A stretch of DNA of 11,935 bases from positions 1 to 11,935 of the forward strand of contig JAZNKN010000012.1 in assembly GCA_045578625.1 (NCBI GenBank). The letters are read 5' to 3'. Below, piece after piece: positions 1-5,925 of this stretch. The DNA comes from RGIG3009 sp045578625. Its GTDB lineage: Bacteria > Bacillota > Clostridia > Oscillospirales > Acutalibacteraceae. Position numbers and translations under genes: made by a program. The notes under the pieces were generated by a model. That model was not told the origin of the DNA. It worked only from the letters and a program-made list of their open reading frames with translations, and did no database searches. Each line of letters begins with the position of its first letter. Within the stretch, counting starts at the first letter, position 1.

Positions 1-506
1 TTGAGGTTGGTCTCCAGCATATCGGCACGCTTGGCGGAGATGACCTTGCCCAACGCGGCGCGCAGGCTGTCCTCGCCAAAATCGTTCAGCACCTTGAGGA
101 TCTTACCCATCAGGATCATATTGGCCAGCGTCGGCATACCGTTCTCGCCCGCGAGCTGAGTCGCCGGAACGTAGTACACGGTGACGTCGTCGCGCTGCAC
201 CTTGCGCTCGATCAGCGTGGAATCCGCAAAGATCATACCGCCGGGAACGACGGCAGACTCATACTTGTCCAGAGACGGCAGGTTCATCGCAACCAGTACA
301 TCGGGATTCGCCACGATGGGAGAACCGACCGGCTCGTCGCTGAGGATGATGCCGCAGCTTGCCGTACCGCCGCGCATCTCGGGGCCGTAGGAGGGAAGCC
401 AACTGACCTGCTTATCGTCCATCAGTCCCTTGTAGGCCAGAAACTTGCCGGCGAACAGGATGCCCTGACCGCCAAAGCCGGAAAACAAAAACTGTGTGGT
501 ACTCAT
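1..506 (-). CDS. 2-oxoacid:ferredoxin oxidoreductase, gamma subunit (VOR/KOR type), 3' end missing
   Basis: Gamma subunit of a multi-subunit 2-oxoacid:ferredoxin oxidoreductase, a cytoplasmic enzyme that reversibly interconverts a 2-oxoacid plus CoA with an acyl-CoA, CO2 and reduced ferredoxin. About 168 residues are visible. The N-terminus carries the family hallmark GFGGQG (about residues 10-15), followed by SYGPEMRGG (about 39-47), both typical of the gamma domain. The family is usually around 180 residues, so only a short C-terminal piece lies outside the left edge. The ATG at 504-506 overlaps the TGA of the beta gene (ATGA), and a GGAGG site lies 7 bases upstream inside the beta gene, so translation is probably coupled. 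It is the last visible gene of the Val T-box operon. The gamma domain alone does not fix the substrate; that call rests on the alpha and beta subunits. Confidence 0.93.
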   Translation of the reverse strand, partial: MSTTQFLFSGFGGQGILFAGKFLAYKGLMDDKQVSWLPSYGPEMRGGTASCGIILSDEPVGSPIVANPDVLVAMNLPSLDKYESAVVPGGMIFADSTLIERKVQRDDVTVYYVPATQLAGENGMPTLANMILMGKILKVLNDFGEDSLRAALGKVISAKRADMLETNL

Positions 507-1261
507 TTCGCTTCCTCCTTCGCCGCGGAACGATCCTTATACACGCCGAGCGGATAGTAGGGCAGCATATTGTCGTCGATCCATTTCAGAGCCGCCTGCG
601 GCGTCATGCCCCAGTTGGTCGGGCAGGAGGACACCACTTCGACCAGCGAGAAGCCCTTGCCGTCCAGCTGATTCTGGAACGCCTTTTTGATAGCCTTCTT
701 CGCGGCACGGATGTTCTTGACGCTGTTGACGGTGACACGCTCCAAATATTCCGGGCCCTCCAGCTGCGACAGCATCTCGCACACGCGGATGGGATAGCCG
801 CAGTGGTTGACATCACGGCCATAGGGCGAGGTCTGGGTGACCTGACCCGGCAGCGAGGTGGGAGCCATCTGACCGCCGGTCATACCGTAGATCGCGTTGT
901 TGACGAAGATCACGGTGATGTTCTCGTTACGCGCAGCGGCGTGTACCGTTTCTGCCATACCGATGGAGGCGAGGTCGCCGTCACCCTGATAGGTGAACAC
1001 CACGTGGTTTTCGGGATCGGAGCGCTTAACGCCGGTCGCGATCGCGGGAGCGCGGCCGTGGGCGGCTTCGATCATATCGCAGTTAAAATAGTTGTATGCC
1101 ATGACCGAGCAGCCGACCGGAGCGATGCCGATGGCGCGGCCTTCGATGCCCAGCTCGTCAAGCACCTCGGCCACCAGGCGGTGAATGATACCATGGGTGC
1201 AGCCGGGGCAATAGTGCATGGGCATATCGTTGAGGGCATGAGGTTTATCAAAGACGACCAT
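503..1261 (-). CDS. 2-oxoacid:ferredoxin oxidoreductase, beta (thiamine diphosphate) subunit, VorA/KorB-like
   Basis: Beta subunit (252 residues), which binds thiamine diphosphate and an iron-sulfur cluster and carries out decarboxylation or, in reverse, carboxylation of the 2-oxoacid. Visible motifs are CPGCTHG (residues 18-24) with Cys51, matching cluster ligands of the family, and the diphosphate-binding signature GDGD (93-96) followed about 25 residues later by NN (121-122). The stretch IYGMTGGQMAPTS (124-136) is typical of ketoisovalerate and 2-oxoglutarate oxidoreductase beta chains. The length is normal. The ATG shares its base 1261 with the alpha stop (TAATG), and GGAGGT lies 8 bases upstream of the start. 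With the alpha and ferredoxin subunits next door this makes a complete four-part enzyme. Ketoisovalerate is favoured over 2-oxoglutarate as substrate from the VorB-like alpha chain and the T-box context, but the sequence alone does not settle it. Confidence 0.93.
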   Translation of the reverse strand: MVVFDKPHALNDMPMHYCPGCTHGIIHRLVAEVLDELGIEGRAIGIAPVGCSVMAYNYFNCDMIEAAHGRAPAIATGVKRSDPENHVVFTYQGDGDLASIGMAETVHAAARNENITVIFVNNAIYGMTGGQMAPTSLPGQVTQTSPYGRDVNHCGYPIRVCEMLSQLEGPEYLERVTVNSVKNIRAAKKAIKKAFQNQLDGKGFSLVEVVSSCPTNWGMTPQAALKWIDDNMLPYYPLGVYKDRSAAKEEAK

Positions 1262-2325
1262 TACTTGGCACCTCCGTTCGCAGCAGCCTTAATGGCTTCC
1301 AATACCTGTTCGGGCGAGGGGATCATACCGCCGGCGCGGTTACACAGCGTGACCGGTGCCTTGCACTCGGTCGCCAGACGGACGTCCTCGATCATCTGAC
1401 CCATCGGCAGCTCCACCGAGATGAACGCCTTGGCGTGCTCGGCAGCCTTGGCAAACGGGGCCTTCGGGAACGGCCACAGCGTAATGGGACGGATCATACC
1501 GACCTTGATGCCCTGTTTGCGCGCCTCGTTAACAGCGCTGCGGGACACGCGCGCCGCGATACCGAACGCCGCGATAACGATGTCGGCATCCTCGACCAGA
1601 TATTCCTCGTACATCGCTTCGTTTTCCTCGATGTACTGATAGCGGGCATAGCGGTCAAAGTTGAACTTTTCCAGCTCTTCGGGAGCGAGGAACAGTGAGT
1701 TGACGATGTTATGCTCACGCTCCAGCTTGGTGCCGGTGGTCGCCCAAGGCTTTTCCGGCGCGGGCTGAATGTCGTAGTCCAGGCTGACAGGCTCCATCAT
1801 CTGACCCATTGTACCGTCTGCCAGCACCATCGCCGTCATACGGTACTTATCAGCAAGGTCAAAGCCCTTAACGGTCAGATCCGCCATCTCCTGCACCGAA
1901 GCGGGAGCCAGCACGATCATACGGAAGTCGCCGTGACCGCCGGCGCGGGTCGCCTGAAAATAGTCCGACTGGCTGGGCTGAATGCCGCCGAGGCCGGGGC
2001 CACCGCGCTGCACGTTAACGATGAACGCCGGCAGATCCGCGCCCGCCAGATAGGACAGGCCCTCGCTCTTGAGCGCAATACCGGGGCTGGAGGAGGAGGT
2101 CATCACGCGCTTACCGGTGGAGGAAACACCGTACACCATATTGATGGCCGCGATCTCACTTTCCGCCTGTAGGAAGCAGCCGCCGATCTTGGGCATTTTC
2201 TTGGCCATATACGCGGCGATCTCCGTCTGAGGAGTGATGGGATAACCAAAATAGTGACGGCATCCGGCCAGAATCGCCGCCTCGGCGATGGCTTCGTTTC
2301 CCTTCATCAATACCTTATCTGCCAT
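1261..2325 (-). CDS. vorB: 2-oxoacid:ferredoxin oxidoreductase, alpha subunit (VorB-like, 3-methyl-2-oxobutanoate)
   Basis: Alpha subunit (354 residues from the chosen start) holding the pyrimidine-binding and central domains of the enzyme. Near the N-terminus it has MKGNEAIAEAAI and GYPITPQTEIA, the hallmark of these alpha chains, and further on SSSSPGIALKSEG and RGGPGLGG. The overall sequence resembles proteins annotated as 3-methyl-2-oxobutanoate (2-ketoisovalerate) oxidoreductase VorB. A GTG at 2332-2334 would add three residues, but it sits inside the ribosome binding site; AAGGTG lies about 6 bases before the ATG at 2323-2325, so that ATG is preferred. It lies 10 bases after the ferredoxin stop and overlaps the beta start by one base. 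It is presumably expressed from the T-box promoter far upstream. A 2-oxoglutarate or mixed 2-oxoacid substrate is the main alternative. Confidence 0.92.
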   Translation of the reverse strand: MADKVLMKGNEAIAEAAILAGCRHYFGYPITPQTEIAAYMAKKMPKIGGCFLQAESEIAAINMVYGVSSTGKRVMTSSSSPGIALKSEGLSYLAGADLPAFIVNVQRGGPGLGGIQPSQSDYFQATRAGGHGDFRMIVLAPASVQEMADLTVKGFDLADKYRMTAMVLADGTMGQMMEPVSLDYDIQPAPEKPWATTGTKLEREHNIVNSLFLAPEELEKFNFDRYARYQYIEENEAMYEEYLVEDADIVIAAFGIAARVSRSAVNEARKQGIKVGMIRPITLWPFPKAPFAKAAEHAKAFISVELPMGQMIEDVRLATECKAPVTLCNRAGGMIPSPEQVLEAIKAAANGGAK

Positions 2326-2335
2326 ATTGCTCACC

Positions 2336-2542
2336 TTACCTTTCCACCTTGATGATGCAATCCGGGCACATCATCGCGCAGGAGGCGCAGCCCACGCAGG
2401 CCGCCTCATCGGTGATCTCTGCGGGGTGATGGCCCTTCTTGTTGATCTTGTCTTTTGCCAGCTGCAGCAGCTTCTTCGGGCAGGCGTCAACGCACAGCCC
2501 GCAGCCCTTGCAGTTGTCGGTCTTGAATGTCAGCTTCGCCAT
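2336..2542 (-). CDS. 2[4Fe-4S] ferredoxin-like delta subunit of the 2-oxoacid oxidoreductase
   Basis: Small iron-sulfur protein of 68 residues with two classic four-cysteine motifs: CKGCGLCVDACP (residues 11-22) and CVGCASCAMMCP (49-60). This is the delta, ferredoxin-like subunit that carries electrons between the catalytic core and soluble ferredoxin. The open frame continues upstream into the ATPase gene, but that extension has no ferredoxin character. Two in-frame ATGs are possible (2546-2548 and 2540-2542). The GGGAG ribosome binding site is 2 bases from the first and 8 from the second, so the second is chosen, giving MAKLTF at the N-terminus. The gene lies 25 bases after the ATPase stop and 10 before the alpha start. 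No residue of either cluster is missing, so the subunit should be functional. Confidence 0.93.
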   Translation of the reverse strand: MAKLTFKTDNCKGCGLCVDACPKKLLQLAKDKINKKGHHPAEITDEAACVGCASCAMMCPDCIIKVER

Positions 2543-2567
2543 GTTCATTACTCCCTTTGTTGATATA

Positions 2568-3242
2568 TCAGCATGAAAAACCGATTTTTGCCTGTAGCTC
2601 CAATGGGAACAGGTCGGGGATCTCCCCTGCCAGCTCCGCACACAGATCCTCGCGGGCGGTGGTGAGCACCAACGGCACACCGGTGAGGGCTTCCACCTCA
2701 CGGGCGTACGCCATCGACTCACGCACATGCTGCGCGGTGGTCTCCGCGCCGAGATTGGAGTTGTTGACCAGCCCCGTAAAGGCGATACCACACGCCTGCT
2801 CGATCTCCCGCATGACCTCCTGCGTGGAGGGGGCGTCCGGCGTGAGCGGACGGTAGCGGTTGATCACCATCAGCATCGCGTAATCGTTTTCCGCCTTGAT
2901 CTGCGGTGCCAACCGCCCGAGGGCGAGCGCACCGCGGTCATCGCCGCCGATATCCAGCACGACGGTGAGCGTCTTATCGTCGGTCACGGCGTACATTTCG
3001 TGCGGCAGCGCGGGGATATCCACGTTGCTGTTGGCGTATTCCGAGCAGATGAGACCAATGCCGCGGGCGGCAAAGTCCTCACTGCTGTCCTTGGTGCGGA
3101 AATACGGATTGACAATGTCCAGATCGGCGATGGTGACACGCTCATGCTGCTGCTTCAGCGCATACGCGAGGTTGACCGCCACGTTGGTCTTGCCACTGCC
3201 GTAATGACCGCACAAAATCGTCAATCGCTTGTGCTTTCTCAT
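2568..3242 (-). CDS. P-loop ATPase of the MinD/ParA/CobQ-like class, operon partner of VOR
   Basis: Predicted cytoplasmic nucleotide-binding protein of 224 residues. A Walker A motif GHYGSGKT lies at residues 12-19, followed by the switch-like ADLDIVNPYFR (39-49) and VVLDIGGDDRG in the middle, the layout of SIMIBI-class P-loop NTPases. There are no membrane segments and no cysteine cluster. The start is supported by AAGGTGA overlapping the stop of the upstream synthetase gene, 9 bases away. Its place between the acyl-CoA synthetase and the oxidoreductase subunits suggests a helper role for the enzyme, such as cofactor or cluster delivery or ATP-dependent activation, but nothing in the sequence shows which. 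A partitioning or MinD role is unlikely in this setting. The ATP-binding class is clear; the function is unknown. Confidence 0.85.
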   Translation of the reverse strand: MRKHKRLTILCGHYGSGKTNVAVNLAYALKQQHERVTIADLDIVNPYFRTKDSSEDFAARGIGLICSEYANSNVDIPALPHEMYAVTDDKTLTVVLDIGGDDRGALALGRLAPQIKAENDYAMLMVINRYRPLTPDAPSTQEVMREIEQACGIAFTGLVNNSNLGAETTAQHVRESMAYAREVEALTGVPLVLTTAREDLCAELAGEIPDLFPLELQAKIGFSC

Positions 3243-3251
3243 ACCGTCACC

Positions 3252-5540
3252 TTACAGCTTGTTACGCTGGATCTTGCCGCTGACCGTCTTGGGCAGACTG
3301 TCGCGGAACACCACGATGCGGGGATATTTGTACGGTGCGGTACGCTGCTTGACGTAGTCCTGGATCTCTTTCTTGAGCTCGTCGGTCGGCTCGGTGCCGT
3401 TGACCAGCACGATGCTCGCCTTGACGACCTGACCGCGCACCTCGTCGGGAGCGGCGGACACGCCACACTCCAGCACGTACGGCAGCTCCATAATAACACT
3501 TTCGATCTCGAACGGACCGATACGGTAGCCGGAGGACTTGAACACGTCATCCACACGACCGACGTACCAGTAGAAGCCGTCCTCATCCTGCCACGCGGTA
3601 TCACCGGTGTGGTAGAAGCCGTCGTGCCAGACCTCGGCAGTCTTTTCCGGAGCGTTGTAATAGCCGGTAAACAGGCCGCAGGGCGCGCCGTTCTTGACGT
3701 TGACGACGATCTCGCCCGTTTCACCGACCGGAACGGGATTGCCGTCCGAATCGACAATGGACACGTCGTAGATCGGGGCGGGCTTGCCCATCGAGCCGAT
3801 CTTATGAGAAGCACCCACCATGTTGCCGACGATCATGGTGCTTTCGGTCTGGCCGAAGCCCTCGATGATCTGCAAGCCGGTGGCTTTTTCAAACTGACGG
3901 TACACCTCGGGGTTGAGTGCCTCACCCGCGGTGGTCATATGCTTGACCGACGAGAAATCGTATTTGGAGATATCCTGCTTGATCATCATACGCAGCATCG
4001 TCGGCGGTGCGCAGAAGGTCGTGATCTGGTACTTGGCAAACATCGGCAGGATATCCGCCGCATCGAAGCGATCGAAATCGTACACAAAGGTAGCCGCTTC
4101 ACACAGCCACTGGCCGTACAGCTTGCCCCACATCGCCTTTGCCCAGCCGGTATCCGAAATGGTGAAATGCAGGCCGTCGGGATCCACGTCGTGCCAGTAG
4201 CGCGCCGTGTGGAAATGACCCAACGCATACTTGTAGTTGTGCGCCGCGATCTTGGGATAGCCGGTCGTGCCGGAGGTGAAGAACATCAGCATCAGATCGT
4301 CGCCGCCGGGGGCGTCGTCGGTGCGGTTGTAATGCGTGCTGTACAGCGTATATTCCTCATCAAAGCTGCGCCAGCCCTCGCGGGTGCCGTTGACGATCAG
4401 CTTGTGCTTGAGATCGGGGCATTTTTCGGCGGCCAGATCCACTTGATGGGCGGTGTCGCCGTCTGCCGTGCAAAGCACCGCACTGACACCCGCCGCCTGG
4501 AAGCGGTACTCCAGATCGTGCTCCACCAGCTGATTGGGAGCGGGGATCGCAATAGCGCCGAGCTTATTGAGGCCGATCATCGCAAACCAGAACTGATAGT
4601 GCCGCTTGAGGATCAACATCACGCGGTCGCCCTTTTTGATGCCGAGCGATTTGAAGTAGTTGGCACACTGCGCGGAGGCCTTCTTGATATCCTTAAAGGT
4701 GAAACGGCGCTCGGTGTGGTCGCGGCTGATGTGCAGCATCGCCAGTTTATCCGGCTCGCGCTCTGCCAGCGCATCCACCAGATCGAAAGCGAAATTGAAC
4801 TTTTCGGTATTCTTGAACGTAATGGAGGTGGGGGTCCCCTTTTCATTCTCCGTCACGTCGATAAACTGCTTGTAGAGACGGTCTTTGGTGTCTTTATGTA
4901 CCGTGGGACGCTCGGTGACCTTCTTTTCCGCCGTGAGTTCGGGAATCGGCTCACCGGTGGGGTTCAGCACGATGGCGTAGAACACACAGTCCTCGCCGCC
5001 GACCGCGATCATACCGTGCGGCGTGTCGGAATCGAAATAAATGCTGTCACCCGGGCCGAGCACCTCAATATGCTCACCCACCTGCACCTTCAGCTTACCG
5101 CTGATAATGAGGTCGCATTCCTGACCGGCGTGGGTGGTCAGCTCGATGTCCTTCTGCTGAGCGGCCTCGTCGTACACACTGCGCACGTACAGCGGCTCCG
5201 CAATACGGTCGCGGAACGCATACGCGAGGTTGTAATACGTCATACCGTGCGCCTGCGACACTTTCTGACCCGCACCGAAGCGGGTGACGGTGTAGGATTT
5301 CAGCGTGGGGCTGTAACCCTCGATAATATCGGTGACATTGACGTTGAGTGCCATGGCGCAGCGATAAATGAACGCAAAGTTCAGATCGCTCGTGCCGCTC
5401 TCGCACTCAGCGTATTCCGCCGCGGTGACGCCGGTCTTGGCCGCCATCTCATCGACAGACAAGCCCTCCAGCTCACGCAGAGCGCGGATACGCCCCGCCA
5501 TTTCTTTGATCTTAAAATCCAGTGCCGTGATCTGTTCCAT
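3252..5540 (-). CDS. HTH-cupin-acyl-CoA synthetase fusion protein (AMP-forming), Val T-box operon
   Basis: Three-domain protein of 762 residues. Residues about 12-75 resemble an XRE-type helix-turn-helix. Residues about 100-192 form a cupin with H137, E141 and the GDSIYF...TPHG strand ending at H175. Residues about 240-762 are an AMP-forming acyl-CoA synthetase of the medium-chain/acetyl-CoA synthetase type. The enzyme part has TSGTTGYPK (422-430), GFGQTE (561-566), YHTGD (643-647), GRVDDVFKSSGYR (661-673) and the C-terminal catalytic lysine in SGKIQ (K756), so it should be active: acid + ATP + CoA to acyl-CoA + AMP + pyrophosphate. The ATG follows GAGG by 7 bases. It is the first gene of the VOR operon, so its likely product is an acyl-CoA used by VOR. 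Branched short-chain acids are inferred substrates. HTH-cupin proteins are normally stand-alone regulators; here the module may sense an effector or control its own gene. Confidence 0.92.
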   Translation of the reverse strand: MEQITALDFKIKEMAGRIRALRELEGLSVDEMAAKTGVTAAEYAECESGTSDLNFAFIYRCAMALNVNVTDIIEGYSPTLKSYTVTRFGAGQKVSQAHGMTYYNLAYAFRDRIAEPLYVRSVYDEAAQQKDIELTTHAGQECDLIISGKLKVQVGEHIEVLGPGDSIYFDSDTPHGMIAVGGEDCVFYAIVLNPTGEPIPELTAEKKVTERPTVHKDTKDRLYKQFIDVTENEKGTPTSITFKNTEKFNFAFDLVDALAEREPDKLAMLHISRDHTERRFTFKDIKKASAQCANYFKSLGIKKGDRVMLILKRHYQFWFAMIGLNKLGAIAIPAPNQLVEHDLEYRFQAAGVSAVLCTADGDTAHQVDLAAEKCPDLKHKLIVNGTREGWRSFDEEYTLYSTHYNRTDDAPGGDDLMLMFFTSGTTGYPKIAAHNYKYALGHFHTARYWHDVDPDGLHFTISDTGWAKAMWGKLYGQWLCEAATFVYDFDRFDAADILPMFAKYQITTFCAPPTMLRMMIKQDISKYDFSSVKHMTTAGEALNPEVYRQFEKATGLQIIEGFGQTESTMIVGNMVGASHKIGSMGKPAPIYDVSIVDSDGNPVPVGETGEIVVNVKNGAPCGLFTGYYNAPEKTAEVWHDGFYHTGDTAWQDEDGFYWYVGRVDDVFKSSGYRIGPFEIESVIMELPYVLECGVSAAPDEVRGQVVKASIVLVNGTEPTDELKKEIQDYVKQRTAPYKYPRIVVFRDSLPKTVSGKIQRNKL

Positions 5541-5560
5541 ATCGTTACCTCATTTCACGG

Positions 5561-5606
5561 GACGATAAAAGCACTCGTCCCAAAGCTATGACTTTGAGAC
5601 GAGTGC
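5561..5606 (-). terminator. Intrinsic terminator of the first T-box leader
   Basis: On the minus strand a 15-base-pair stem (one G-U pair, 6-base loop, 5571-5606) is followed by UUUUAUCGU. It lies between the T-box element and the synthetase start. In the T-box mechanism this is the default stop, formed when the cognate tRNA is charged and the antiterminator is not held open. The short, interrupted U-tract is weaker than in the other leader. Confidence 0.88.
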
Positions 5607-5858
5607 TGATAAGTCACCCGCGGTACCACTCAAATTGCCATCTGCCTTGGGGCAGACAACCACTCTTCGGGATCCAACAATCCCTATGCCTTTACGCAGC
5701 AATCACGGGGAGGTTCTACTGACCCGCGGTGCGGGGTTTCTTCCTCCCGGCTCGGAAGCTACAAACGCAAAGGTCATACCGATGGCTCACACCAACCGCC
5801 ATCTCTCTGAAGGATGTTCCCTTGCGCCCTCTTCGTCAGCGCCTTTATATTCAATACA
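5561..5858 (-). promoter_or_regulatory. T-box riboswitch, specifier read as GUA (valine), upstream of the VOR operon
   Basis: tRNA-sensing leader RNA of about 300 bases. Stem I has an AGAGAG bulge and a GGUUGGUGUGAGCC distal loop. An 8-pair helix (5819-5826 with 5766-5773) and a GAAG/CUUC helix (5831-5834 with 5755-5758) enclose the specifier loop. GUA sits at 5760-5762, directly before a purine and CUUC. A conserved stem IIA/B region (GCUGCGUAAAGGCAUAGGG) follows, and the T-box itself, GAGUGGUACCGCGG, lies at about 5618-5631. The bulge UGGU (5625-5628) pairs with an ACCA tRNA end, which fits discriminator A as in tRNA-Val. Low charged tRNA-Val should allow readthrough into the operon. The T-box class is certain. 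The codon reading is the best fit, supported by alignment with the second leader. Confidence 0.95.
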
Positions 5859-5864
5859 TAGGGG

Positions 5865-5893
5865 ATTATAGCACAACCCCCGGTGGCTGTCAA
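5865..5893 (-). promoter_or_regulatory. Sigma-A promoter of the Val T-box/VOR operon
   Basis: Perfect consensus on the minus strand: TTGACA (5888-5893), a 17-base spacer and TATAAT (5865-5870). Transcription should start near 5858, right before stem I. The -35 box is only 33 bases after the stop of the upstream synthetase gene, and no terminator lies between, so readthrough from that gene is also possible. Confidence 0.92.
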
Positions 5894-5925
5894 CTCTTTT
5901 TTGATAAAATACGCGGAATTGCGCA

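Noticed and set aside
494..1399. 301-codon plus-strand frame opposite the beta subunit gene
   Set aside because: Antisense shadow of the thiamine diphosphate-binding beta subunit, which has all its motifs.
2336..2791. Longer version of the ferredoxin starting inside the ATPase gene
   Set aside because: The extra N-terminal part overlaps the ATPase gene in another frame and has no ferredoxin features; a binding site supports the shorter start.
2727..5591. 954-codon open frame on the plus strand opposite the first synthetase gene
   Set aside because: It lies antisense to a gene with clear domains, has no recognisable family or binding site, and is expected from GC-rich codon use.
5759..5765. 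Other specifier readings of the first leader (Cys, stop, Ser) and their counterparts in the second (His, Ser)
   Set aside because: Discriminator bases of Cys, His and Ser tRNAs do not match the UGGU bulge, one frame gives a stop codon, and only the chosen frame gives amino acids consistent with the enzymes.
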